Below, one piece after another: positions 8,839 through 17,726 of a stretch of DNA of 64,000 nt; within the stretch, counting starts at the first letter, position 1, and every line of letters begins with the position of its first letter. Source of the DNA: Dyadobacter sp. CY261 (GTDB taxonomy: Bacteria > Bacteroidota > Bacteroidia > Cytophagales > Spirosomataceae); NCBI RefSeq assembly GCF_021440085.1, contig NZ_JAKCPW010000004.1:62001-126000 (forward strand), given 5' to 3'. Position numbers and translations under genes: made by a program. The notes below the pieces were generated by a model. That model had not been told where the DNA came from. It made no database searches and was given only the letters and a program-made list of their open reading frames with translations.

Positions 8839-9960
8839 ATGCAGATTGAACAGTTTGTCTATTCCGATAAGCCGTCTGAAATCCCGTTTTCGTTTTCCCC
8901 GCAATTGCTTTTCATATTCGGCAACAGGGAATTGCTGGAAACTACGGGCATTTCAGAGCATCTGGCAGCGCAATATCCCGAAGCCATTTTCTCGGGATGC
9001 TCCACCGCCGGTGAGATCGCCAATGTATCGGTAAAGAATCATTCTATGGTCGTTACGGGTATTGCTTTTGATCATGTCGCCGTCGAAAGCTCGAAGATCA
9101 GCCTCGAAGACATTGGCTTCGATAGCTCCGAAGCTGGAAAGCAACTGGTTTCCAAGCTTTCAGCCAAAGATCTCAAACACGTTTTCGTTATTTCGGACGG
9201 CCTGAAAGTGAACGGCACCGACCTCGTAAAAGGCATGTCGGAGGGATTAACCGATGGAGTGACCATTACGGGTGGCCTGGCTGGCGACGGTTCGCAATTC
9301 TCCCGTACAATAATTATAGAACCCGATGGAAAAGTGGCGACCGAAAGTGTGGCTGCAATTGGGTTTTATGGTGATAAACTTTCGATCGGCTTCGGTTCGC
9401 GCGGTGGTTGGGACAGTTTTGGTCTCGACAGACAAGTGACCCGTTCCAAAGACAATATACTTTATGAAATCGACGGACAGCCCGCGCTGGATCTTTATAA
9501 ATCGTTTCTGGGAGAAAAAGCGAAGGACTTGCCGGCATCAGGGCTCCTGTTTCCGTTAAGTATGCGGGACAAAGAAGACCGTGTGCCTGTGGTACGGACG
9601 ATTTTGGGCATTAACGAGGATGAAAAAAGCCTGACGTTTGCCGGCGATATCCCCGAAGGTTCGTTTGTACGGCTAATGAAAGCTAATAACGACCGGCTTA
9701 TCAACGGCGCGGAAGAGGCGGCCCAGGAGGCGGCGCGAGGCCTCGGTAATAATCCGGAATTTGCGATTCTGGTAAGTTGTGTAGGACGTAAACTGGTGCT
9801 GAAACAAATGGTGGAAGAAGAAGTCGAATGCGTTTCGCAAGTGCTGAATGGACCTGTTATGACCGGCTTTTATTCCTATGGCGAACTGGCGCCATTTAAC
9901 CGCGGCTCGCTGTGCGAACTGCATAACCAGACCATGACGATCACTACTTTCCGTGAATAA
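8839..9960 (+). CDS. FIST N/C-domain sensory protein
   Basis: A 373-residue soluble protein with the FIST layout. The N-domain includes YPEAIFSGCSTAGEI near residue 55 and GGLAGDGSQFSRT near 140. The FIST-C half has DGQPALDLYKSFLGE, then PEGSFVRLMKAN, and ends with GPVMTGFYSYGELAPF. FIST domains are thought to bind small ligands, perhaps amino acids, and to feed signalling proteins. Its stop overlaps the start of the following histidine kinase (TAATG), so the two are almost surely co-translated and the FIST protein is probably the kinase's input partner (inference). Confidence 0.9.
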   Translation: MQIEQFVYSDKPSEIPFSFSPQLLFIFGNRELLETTGISEHLAAQYPEAIFSGCSTAGEIANVSVKNHSMVVTGIAFDHVAVESSKISLEDIGFDSSEAGKQLVSKLSAKDLKHVFVISDGLKVNGTDLVKGMSEGLTDGVTITGGLAGDGSQFSRTIIIEPDGKVATESVAAIGFYGDKLSIGFGSRGGWDSFGLDRQVTRSKDNILYEIDGQPALDLYKSFLGEKAKDLPASGLLFPLSMRDKEDRVPVVRTILGINEDEKSLTFAGDIPEGSFVRLMKANNDRLINGAEEAAQEAARGLGNNPEFAILVSCVGRKLVLKQMVEEEVECVSQVLNGPVMTGFYSYGELAPFNRGSLCELHNQTMTITTFRE

Positions 9961-11306
9961 TGTCCATGCAAACCCTGGAACTGACCGAAACCAACTACCA
10001 CCGGCTCTTAAAGCGGCAAATCAGGAAATCATTGCCTCCTGAGCTTGCCGAACATCCTGATATTCAAGAATTTTTACTGACTGTAAATCAAGCCTATACC
10101 GAGTACCAGGATGACCTGGCGCGGATGGAGCTGATTTTGGAACAAAGTTCGGGCGAGCTTTTTAAAGCCAACCGCGAGCTAAGCCGCATTGCACAGGAAA
10201 AAACCGAAGAGGCCGCGCTGACGAGCAAGAGGCTCGAAGAAGTGGTAGGCAGTATTTCCGAGGTGCTCGTGCAGCTGGATCGCGAGGGGAATTTCACCTA
10301 CCTCAACCCGGCTTGGGAAAGCATAACCGGCTATCCGGTGAGTGCCAGCCTGGGGCAAAGTTTTACAGGTTTTTTCGCGACGCTCGAATCGAGGGAAAAG
10401 CTTGTTGAAATACTTACAGTGGAAACCGACACCAACGAAGAAACCGTGCGACTGATTACCGCCGACGGACAGGAAAAATGGCTGGGCATTTCATTAAGTC
10501 CCTATTATGCCAATGACGATCATATCGGTTTCACAGGCACACTTGCCGACGTCACGGCGCGCGTGACAGCCGAAACAAAACTGCAATCCTATACCCGCGA
10601 CCTGGAACGCATCAATGCAGAACTCGACCAGTTCGCTTATGTGGTAAGCCACGATTTGAAGGCACCGTTAAGGGCTATCAACAACCTGTCGGAGTGGATC
10701 GAGGAAGACATCGGTGATATGCTTGAAGGAGAGACTAAGGACCAGTTCAGGTTACTTCGAGGGCGCGTGCACCGGATGGAGAACCTCATCAACGGCATTC
10801 TCTCCTACTCACGGGCGGGACGGATGAAGACCGTGAAAGAGAAGTTTCTCATTAAGAATCTGGTGGATGAATTGTGTGAATCATTCAGTACCAAAAAGCC
10901 GCTCACATTCCAGATTGAAGGAAATGCAGGCACAGAAATCGAGGCGGAGAAAATTGCATTAACCCAAATTCTGCAAAACCTGATTTCCAATGGTATCAAA
11001 TATAACGACAAGGCCGAAATCGACATTACCATTGGCTGGAAGGACCTTGGGACACAGTTCGAATTTTACGTAGGCGACAATGGGCCGGGAATCAGCCCCG
11101 AGTTTCATGAGCGGATATTCATCATTTTCCAGACATTACAAGCCCGCGACGAAGTGGAAAGTACCGGGGTAGGGCTCGCCATTGTTAAAAAAATCCTCGA
11201 CGAGAAACATAGCACAATCAGAATCGACTCGGTAATGGGCGAAGGGGCGAAGTTCTTTTTCACCTGGCCGAAAAACGAAGGAAAGGACATCGAGCATGTC
11301 AAATGA
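9960..11306 (+). CDS. Cytosolic PAS-domain sensor histidine kinase
   Basis: A 448-residue kinase with no transmembrane segment. Residues about 35-90 are helical and charged (coiled-coil-like), 92-205 form a PAS domain with PAC end (YLNPAWESITGYPVS), followed by a dimerisation domain with VVSHDLKAPLRAI (phospho-acceptor His231). The ATPase domain has NLISNGIKYND, GDNGPGIS and STGVGLAIVKK. The sequence around the His resembles phytochrome-like kinases that pair with small Rcp1-type receivers, and such a receiver gene follows directly. An ATG at 9966 is an alternative start. Confidence 0.92.
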   Translation: MSMQTLELTETNYHRLLKRQIRKSLPPELAEHPDIQEFLLTVNQAYTEYQDDLARMELILEQSSGELFKANRELSRIAQEKTEEAALTSKRLEEVVGSISEVLVQLDREGNFTYLNPAWESITGYPVSASLGQSFTGFFATLESREKLVEILTVETDTNEETVRLITADGQEKWLGISLSPYYANDDHIGFTGTLADVTARVTAETKLQSYTRDLERINAELDQFAYVVSHDLKAPLRAINNLSEWIEEDIGDMLEGETKDQFRLLRGRVHRMENLINGILSYSRAGRMKTVKEKFLIKNLVDELCESFSTKKPLTFQIEGNAGTEIEAEKIALTQILQNLISNGIKYNDKAEIDITIGWKDLGTQFEFYVGDNGPGISPEFHERIFIIFQTLQARDEVESTGVGLAIVKKILDEKHSTIRIDSVMGEGAKFFFTWPKNEGKDIEHVK

Positions 11307-11337
11307 CCCATCTCAATTAATAACAAAATACAATAAA

Positions 11338-11769
11338 ATGTCCTTTTCCAATCCTGTTCCGATGACCATATTACTGGTAGAAGACGATGAAGTAGATGTG
11401 ATGAATGTCAAGCGGGCGTTCAAGAAGAACAATATTTCCAATCAGCTCGTTGTCGCATCCAACGGCATTGAAGCCCTGACCTTGCTCCGGTCAGAAAATC
11501 CCGAATATTCGAAACCAAAAATCGTATTGCTGGACCTGAACATGCCTAAAATGGGCGGTATAGAATTCCTGAAAGAGATCAGACAGGACCCCGCGCTCAG
11601 CAAGTTGTCTGTTTTTGTAATGACCACCTCCAACGAAGACAGTGACAAAATCGATGCATTCAATCTGAACGTGGCCGGTTATATCCTCAAACCTTTGTCG
11701 ATGGATCGGTTTATAGCAGCGGTATCCACTCTAAACAGCTATTGGACTTTGTGTGAGTTTCCTGAGTAA
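11338..11769 (+). CDS. Single-domain response regulator, Rcp1-like
   Basis: A receiver-only protein of about 143 residues. Acidic pocket residues are in VEDDEVD, the phospho-acceptor Asp in LLDLNMPKMGG, the switch Thr in VMTTSNED and the Lys in ILKPLS. The long acidic-pocket-to-Asp loop (SENPEYSKPKI) is typical of Rcp1-type partners of phytochrome-like kinases. It has no output domain, so it likely acts by protein contact or phosphorelay. I prefer the ATG at 11338; an ATG at 11296 inside the kinase gene and one at 11362 are alternatives. Confidence 0.9.
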   Translation: MSFSNPVPMTILLVEDDEVDVMNVKRAFKKNNISNQLVVASNGIEALTLLRSENPEYSKPKIVLLDLNMPKMGGIEFLKEIRQDPALSKLSVFVMTTSNEDSDKIDAFNLNVAGYILKPLSMDRFIAAVSTLNSYWTLCEFPE

Positions 11770-11801
11770 CATCATTTCACCACTATAATCTTAAGCACAA
11801 T

Positions 11802-13805
11802 ATGAGCCCCCTATCCATCCTGCTCGTTGAAGACGATGAAATTGACGCCATGAAACTAAGCCGTGCGATCAGCAGGGCGCAAGTTGAAACGGGGGAAATC
11901 AGAATATGCAAATATGCCGAGGAAGCACTCCGGATGCTTGACGTCTGGACTCCAGGTTGTATTTTTCTCGATTACCAATTACCCAGGACAAATGGGCTTG
12001 AATTGCTCAAAACGGTCAAGAAGCGTGCGCCTCACCTGCCGGTGATCGTGCTTACATCACATGGCGACGAGCGCATTGCCGTGGAGATGATGAAAGCTGG
12101 CGCGCTGGATTACTTTCCCAAATCGGAGATCAACTCCGAAAAGCTCACGAAAGCCTTCCATACTATGAGCCATATGCTCGAAATGGAGAAAGGCCGCGAA
12201 GTAGCGGAGCACGAATTGGCTGAAAAAGAGGAATTCATTAATAAAGTTGCCTTACTATCGCCTAACATCATCTATGTCATAGACATAGAAAACTGGACTA
12301 ATATTTTTCATAACAAACAGATCTGGAAGATATTAGGCTATTCGGAATACGAGGTGGAAACCGACACCAGAAAAGGTTTGGCACTCATTATCAATGAGTT
12401 AGACCAGCACACTTTTCGAAAGCATTACAACCATATGCGGTACTACGTAAAGGATGCCGAAGTGGTCGAGAAAGAATTCCGGCTAAAACATAAGAATGGC
12501 TCGGAAATCTGGATCATTACACGTGAAGTACCATTTAAGAGAAATGCAAGAGGGCGGGTCCAGGAAGTGCTGGGCACAGCTATCGATATTACGTCACGTA
12601 AAATTGCGGAGCGGGAACTGATCCAGGCCAAAAAGGACGCCGAAGAGGCGACCCGGATCAAATCGGATTTCCTTTCGACAATGAGCCACGAGATCCGCAC
12701 GCCAATGAACGCGATCATCGGTTTTACCGACTTGCTTCTTTCGAGCGGCTTTACCGGTCAGGAACAGCAATATTTGAACACGATTAAATATTCCGCTGAT
12801 AATTTGCTGGTTATATTAAATGACATTCTCGACTTTTCGAAGATCGAGGCGGGTAAATTCGGGCTTGAAAACTTCGAATTCGACCTGCGTGAGAAGCTGG
12901 GTTATCTGATGAAAACTTTCGAGATCCGCGCAAGGGAAAAGTCGATCGACTTTTCCTTCGAGTGCGCCCGCGATGTGCCGCAGATCGTCATGGGAGATCC
13001 CTACCGGCTCAACCAGATCATGGTTAATCTGATCGGTAATGCCATTAAATTCACCGAGGAAGGCGGATTTGTAAAGGTATCAGTGCACCTCGATGAAGAC
13101 CATGGCGACAACGTCGACCTGAAGATTGATGTATCCGATTCAGGGATAGGCATTTCAGAGGACAATTTGAATCTCATTTTTGACAGTTTTTCACAAGCCC
13201 ATAATAATAATGCAACCCGCAATTTTGGCGGTACAGGGCTGGGTTTGAGCATTACCCGCAAAATCACCCAGCTTATGAACGGCTCTATCTCCGCCAGGAG
13301 CAAGCTAGGCGAAGGCAGCACATTTACTGTGGTGCTGCGGGTTGGTAGGGGACGGACTTCGTATGAAGAGGAAAAAACCGATGCGCCGCTGACATTGTCA
13401 TTAAAAGGCTATCGCATTCTGGCTGCCGAAGACATTCTCGCCAACCAGATTTTGCTAAAACACCTGCTCAATAAATGGGAAGCCCAATTTGTGATCTGCA
13501 ACAATGGTAAGGAAGTGTTACACACACTCGAAACCGACGATTTCGATTTGATACTAATGGATATTCAAATGCCGGTGATGGACGGTGTAACGGCTATGAA
13601 GAAAATCCGCAGCTCATATCCGCGCCATCATAACGTGCCTGTTATCGCGCTTACCGCCGATACTTTTGCCGAGACCACACCTGAAATTGTGGCTTGCAAT
13701 TTCAGCGGTTTCGTTACCAAGCCGTTTAAAGCTGATGAGCTGATCAGGGCGATTAATCAGCATCTGGAGGTGAAGGTTTCTACGAAACAGGTAGCGGTTG
13801 GGTGA
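11802..13805 (+). CDS. Hybrid histidine kinase, REC-PAS-HisKA-HATPase-REC
   Basis: A 667-residue soluble hybrid kinase. The N-terminal receiver (1-120) has Asp57 in IFLDYQLP. A PAS/PAC domain spans about 148-268. HisKA carries STMSHEIRTPMN with His296. The ATPase domain has NLIGNAIKFTEE, DSGIGIS and GGTGLGLSIT. The C-terminal receiver (about 538-655) has Asp587 in LMDIQMPVMDG. With a receiver at each end it can sit in the middle of a relay. It follows the FIST, kinase and receiver genes within 32 bp of the previous stop, so all four probably form one module. No DNA-binding output gene is present nearby. Confidence 0.93.
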   Translation: MSPLSILLVEDDEIDAMKLSRAISRAQVETGEIRICKYAEEALRMLDVWTPGCIFLDYQLPRTNGLELLKTVKKRAPHLPVIVLTSHGDERIAVEMMKAGALDYFPKSEINSEKLTKAFHTMSHMLEMEKGREVAEHELAEKEEFINKVALLSPNIIYVIDIENWTNIFHNKQIWKILGYSEYEVETDTRKGLALIINELDQHTFRKHYNHMRYYVKDAEVVEKEFRLKHKNGSEIWIITREVPFKRNARGRVQEVLGTAIDITSRKIAERELIQAKKDAEEATRIKSDFLSTMSHEIRTPMNAIIGFTDLLLSSGFTGQEQQYLNTIKYSADNLLVILNDILDFSKIEAGKFGLENFEFDLREKLGYLMKTFEIRAREKSIDFSFECARDVPQIVMGDPYRLNQIMVNLIGNAIKFTEEGGFVKVSVHLDEDHGDNVDLKIDVSDSGIGISEDNLNLIFDSFSQAHNNNATRNFGGTGLGLSITRKITQLMNGSISARSKLGEGSTFTVVLRVGRGRTSYEEEKTDAPLTLSLKGYRILAAEDILANQILLKHLLNKWEAQFVICNNGKEVLHTLETDDFDLILMDIQMPVMDGVTAMKKIRSSYPRHHNVPVIALTADTFAETTPEIVACNFSGFVTKPFKADELIRAINQHLEVKVSTKQVAVG

Positions 13806-13981
13806 CGTAATTGCTCCTATATCCAGGCTCTCACCCCCTTCGACATGGGCAGCCTAAACCGGTTGACTATTGACATGCAACGGCTGATAAGTAGCCTCGT
13901 AGATTTGCAAGTATGCAAAATCAGGACACTTCTTCTGACTTCAAATTAGATTATACTTGTTAGTAACTATGCACTATCATC

Positions 13982-14506
13982 ATGAAAACTTATAACTACA
14001 AAAAAGCAGTTCAGCTAATCAGCTACTTCGCCGCATACAATAAAGGCACTATCAACAAAATGAAAGCGCTTAAATTGATCTGGCTGGTTAATCGATTGCA
14101 CCTCCGAAGATATGCGAGAACAGTAACTGGTGACACTCATTATGCCATGGAATGGGGAGCGGTTCCCTCCAATACTAAGGATATGATTGAAGGTAAAACG
14201 CCTGTCCAATCAATCGAAAACCTTTATTTTGATCAATACCTGACATTAGACGGGCACAATGTCAAAACAAAACAAGAGGTAAATAAGAAGGTCTTCTCGG
14301 AAACTGACCTTGAAGTGGCCGATGAAATTTTGAACAACTACAACGAACTCGACCAGTTCGAACTGGCAGATTATTCCCACCACTTTCCTGAATGGAAACG
14401 GTTTCAGAAAAAGATCGAAGAGTCGGGATCTAGCTACAAGATGGACATTAACTGTGTGGAAGCGTTACCGACTTTGAATTTCAAAAGATCGTTCGAGGAC
14501 TTTTGA
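13982..14506 (+). CDS. Panacea domain (DUF4065, SocA-like) protein
   Basis: A 174-residue protein with the Panacea signature: KMKALKLIWLVNRLHLRRYA, then TGDTHYAMEWGAVPSNTKDM. Family members such as SocA/GepA act as antitoxins or proteolytic adaptors for toxins encoded next door. Here no clear toxin gene is adjacent: upstream 176 bp look empty, and the next gene is pdeM on the other strand. About 30 coding-like codons in another frame overlap its stop (14450-14572), possibly a broken partner or a frameshifted tail. Codon use looks more AT-rich than in the neighbouring repair genes, which fits an acquired gene. Confidence 0.8.
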   Translation: MKTYNYKKAVQLISYFAAYNKGTINKMKALKLIWLVNRLHLRRYARTVTGDTHYAMEWGAVPSNTKDMIEGKTPVQSIENLYFDQYLTLDGHNVKTKQEVNKKVFSETDLEVADEILNNYNELDQFELADYSHHFPEWKRFQKKIEESGSSYKMDINCVEALPTLNFKRSFEDF

Positions 14507-14611
14507 TTAGCAGGCGTATTGATGAGGAATTTAAAGACGCACTCCGCGAGCTGTTGCTGAACGAAAAAACATGATTTTGGGCTCCGGATAGAGGTTACTG
14601 ATGCAACCTTA

Positions 14612-15253
14612 CTAACAAACCGAGAACACCTTCGTGTCCGTGGTAATGTAGATCTTCCGATCATCTGCGAGGCCCATTTGATAACCGCCGGTAAAAACCC
14701 CGAAACTTGGCAGAATCGCCTGGTGCTTGTCGATCACAAAACATGGTAGCCGCACGCTTTGGCGGCCTTTGCCGTAGGAGGTAAAAACGGGATGAACGTG
14801 GCCGGCGAAGACGAATTTTACAGGATCGAAATGCTCTTTGGGATGGTGCGTAAAGACGAATATATCCTCCTCATAATCATTTACATAAACCTGCAAATCA
14901 CATTCAAGCAACAGGCTTACCGGAAGAATATCGTGGTTGCCCATGACGATGATCATTTCCATGTAGTGATGCTCGGCGCGCCACTCGCGGAACGTTTCCC
15001 ATTCGGAGTTGTATTGGTTGTGAAAAAGGTCGCCCAGGAAGATGATACGGGTAGCGCCGGTTTGCTGTACAACCTCATTGAGCCGCTCAAAATTGTTGGC
15101 GGCGGCGTTGTTCGGGATGGCGATGCCTTCTTTTCTGAAATGCGTTACTTTACCTAAATGCAGGTCGCCGATCAGTAATGTTTGCGTTTCTTCCCAAAAA
15201 ATGGCCCTTTGCGTCAATAATAAAAAATGGTTGCCTCTGATCTCAATCTGCAT
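14612..15253 (-). CDS. pdeM: Ligase-associated metallophosphoesterase PdeM
   Basis: A 213-residue calcineurin-type phosphoesterase with the metal motifs GDLHLGK (near residue 29), GDLFHN, GNHD and GHVHP. PdeM is the phosphoesterase of the bacterial LDR cluster known from Pseudomonas and relatives. It is the last gene of the cluster here, overlapping the helicase stop by 11 bp. Expected role is processing of blocked DNA ends during repair, inferred from context and family; activity on a physiological substrate is not proved by sequence. Confidence 0.88.
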   Translation of the reverse strand: MQIEIRGNHFLLLTQRAIFWEETQTLLIGDLHLGKVTHFRKEGIAIPNNAAANNFERLNEVVQQTGATRIIFLGDLFHNQYNSEWETFREWRAEHHYMEMIIVMGNHDILPVSLLLECDLQVYVNDYEEDIFVFTHHPKEHFDPVKFVFAGHVHPVFTSYGKGRQSVRLPCFVIDKHQAILPSFGVFTGGYQMGLADDRKIYITTDTKVFSVC

Positions 15254-17705
15254 TCCCGTACTGTTTGATCATTTTCTGGATCCTGTCGTCCAGTTTTTCC
15301 GAAGTTAATTGTTCCCGCAGCCTGTCAACCATGATCGGAAAGGAAAATGGCGTCGGCCTGTCGGTATTTTGTATGACTATTTTCTGATGCTCGATCCGTT
15401 TGAGCGCCTCGCGCATGCGGACTTCTTCAAGTTGGTAAGTCAAAACTTCCTGGTATGCCTGCTTCACGAGCAAATTGGCGTCTTCATATTTGCTCATTAC
15501 CGTGAACAGCAACGAGCTGGAAGCCTGCAACTGTTTCGTTTTGAGATACTTGCCCGGATACCCCTGGAACATCAGGCCGGCAATGGCTGCTATTTCGCGA
15601 AATTTTCGTTTCGCCATCTCCGTCGCGTTCACGCTTTGGTAAATGTCGTCTACCAGGTGCTTGGTCGAGAAAAGATCCGTTTCACCCAGAATTTCGGCGA
15701 TATTCACATACTGATCACTTAACAACTCAAACCCGTAATCGTTCATCGCCACCGAAAATGTGATCGGCCGCAACTGGCTGATACGGTAGGCGAGCAAAAT
15801 CGACATTCCCTCATGCACAAGCCGGCCTTCGAACGGAAATATAAAGATATGATATCCCTCCCGTGTTTCGCATTGCTCGATCAGCAGTTCATTGGTTTTC
15901 GGGATTACCGAACGCTTTGCCTGTAATTCGAGCAGCGGTTGCATTTTGGCCAATTCCAGCTCCTTATGCGGGTTTTCAATGGCATCAGCAAGGCGCTCAC
16001 GGATGAATGCGGAAAGTTGAGACGATAGCGGCATGCGCCCGCCCGCCCAACGCACGAGGAAACCCTTTTTGCCTTCTGCCTTTTTCACCGTCACCGTCAG
16101 TTCATGGATACGGACGAACTCTACGCTCATTCCTGCAAAGAAAAACACGTCGCCCGCTTTCATCCACGTCACAAACGACTCTTCCACCGACCCCAGATAT
16201 TTGCCGCTCTGCAACTTTACTTTCATTGAAACTTCCGATACAATGGTGCCCATGCTCAGCAAATGCCGGTGGGCAATGCGGCGGCTCGTGACCATATAGC
16301 GCCCATTTACCCGCTCCACTTTTTTGTATTCGTCATACACCGTGAGCGACGAGCTGCCCGTGGTGATGTAGCCTAAAAGCCATTCCCATTCCTCGCGGTT
16401 AAGATATTGGTAACCATACGCATTGCGAACTTCCTCGAACAACTCGGCCTCGTCAAACCCCTCGCCTACTGCCAAAGTCATCATCCATTGAGCCAATACA
16501 TCGAATGCGTGAGCCACCGGTGGCCGGTCTTCGATCATATTCTGCGCCACGCCTTCTCGCAACGACACCGCTTCAATCAGTTCCAATGCATTCGTGGGAC
16601 AAAAATAAATCTTGCTATCCACACCCGGCTGGTGCCCGCTCCGCCCCGCCCGCTGCACAAACCGCGCAATGCTTTTGGGACTGCCTACCTGAATAACCGT
16701 ATCCACAGGTCGGAAATCCACGCCCAAATCGAGACTTGCCGTGCATATCACCAGTTTCAATCGCTCATCGTGCAATGCTTCCTCCACCCAGTCGCGGATC
16801 TCGCGATCGAGCGACGCGTGGTGCAATGCCATAATGCCCGCAAATTCAGGGTATTTTTCAATAATGGTACGGTACCAAATCTCGGTTCCCGAGCGGGTGT
16901 TGGTAAAAAGCAACGTCGTCCGGCTCTTGTTCACCACTTCCACAACCTGGTCCACCAGCCTGATCCCCATATACCCCGACCATGGAAGCGTCTCCACTCG
17001 CTCGGGAATGATACTTTCGACCAGGATTTTTTTCTCGGTATTGGCCCGGACAATCACAGCGTTTTCTTCCGGGAAATTCATTCCGAGCAGCACCTTCTTC
17101 GCTTCTTCGAGGTTACCGATCGTAGCTGAGATGCCCCACGTTTGCAAACCTGGATTGATGGTGCGCAGGCGTGCTAATGCGAGCTCCGTCTGCGTGCCGC
17201 GCTTGCTGCCCATGAGCTCATGCCACTCGTCGATCACGACGGTATGCAGGTTTTTGAAGAATTCGGAGGCATTCTTTTGGGTGAAAAGCAGGTGCAGGCT
17301 CTCCGGGGTGATGATGAGCGCATCGGGCATTTGCTTTTTCTGCTGGTTGCGCTCGCGCATGCCCGTATCACCGGTTCGGATGCCGACACGCCACGTAAGG
17401 TTCATTTCCAGCGCCGCTGTTTCCATATTCCGGAAAAGGTCTTTCGAAAGCGCCCGGAGCGGGGTGATCCAAATTACCTGCAAGCCTTTTTTGGTCTTTA
17501 ACGGCTTTTTAGGAAGCGAATTAATATGCCGGATCAAAATCGGCAGCCATAGCGAATAGGTCTTCCCGCTACCCGTAGGTGCATTCACCAGCCCACTTTT
17601 CCCTGCCAGATACTCCGCGGCCGCCTCCTTCTGAAAGGCCGCCCACTTCCACTTTTTATTTTTAAACCATTGCTCAACAATGCTATGTCCGCGGGATTTG
17701 GTCAA
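15243..17705 (-). CDS. Ligase-associated DEXH-box DNA helicase (Lhr-core type)
   Basis: An 820-residue SF2 helicase. The Walker A motif is NAPTGSGKT (residues 41-49); motif II is VIDEWHE; motif III is SATIGN; motif VI includes QRAGRSGHQPG. The length and the region after the helicase core match the Lhr-core helicases found beside ATP-dependent ligases. These are 3'-to-5' translocases, RNA:DNA unwinding included, in the studied homologues. It lies 21 bp after the ligase gene and overlaps pdeM, so it belongs to the same transcript. Confidence 0.93.
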   Translation of the reverse strand: MTKSRGHSIVEQWFKNKKWKWAAFQKEAAAEYLAGKSGLVNAPTGSGKTYSLWLPILIRHINSLPKKPLKTKKGLQVIWITPLRALSKDLFRNMETAALEMNLTWRVGIRTGDTGMRERNQQKKQMPDALIITPESLHLLFTQKNASEFFKNLHTVVIDEWHELMGSKRGTQTELALARLRTINPGLQTWGISATIGNLEEAKKVLLGMNFPEENAVIVRANTEKKILVESIIPERVETLPWSGYMGIRLVDQVVEVVNKSRTTLLFTNTRSGTEIWYRTIIEKYPEFAGIMALHHASLDREIRDWVEEALHDERLKLVICTASLDLGVDFRPVDTVIQVGSPKSIARFVQRAGRSGHQPGVDSKIYFCPTNALELIEAVSLREGVAQNMIEDRPPVAHAFDVLAQWMMTLAVGEGFDEAELFEEVRNAYGYQYLNREEWEWLLGYITTGSSSLTVYDEYKKVERVNGRYMVTSRRIAHRHLLSMGTIVSEVSMKVKLQSGKYLGSVEESFVTWMKAGDVFFFAGMSVEFVRIHELTVTVKKAEGKKGFLVRWAGGRMPLSSQLSAFIRERLADAIENPHKELELAKMQPLLELQAKRSVIPKTNELLIEQCETREGYHIFIFPFEGRLVHEGMSILLAYRISQLRPITFSVAMNDYGFELLSDQYVNIAEILGETDLFSTKHLVDDIYQSVNATEMAKRKFREIAAIAGLMFQGYPGKYLKTKQLQASSSLLFTVMSKYEDANLLVKQAYQEVLTYQLEEVRMREALKRIEHQKIVIQNTDRPTPFSFPIMVDRLREQLTSEKLDDRIQKMIKQYGNAD

Positions 17706-17726
17706 GGGAAAAATTATTTTGGATTA

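Noticed and set aside
16407..17559. Two long plus-strand open frames (about 240 and 272 codons)
   Set aside because: Both are antisense to the Lhr-type helicase core and are rich in His/Ser/Arg as mirror frames usually are.
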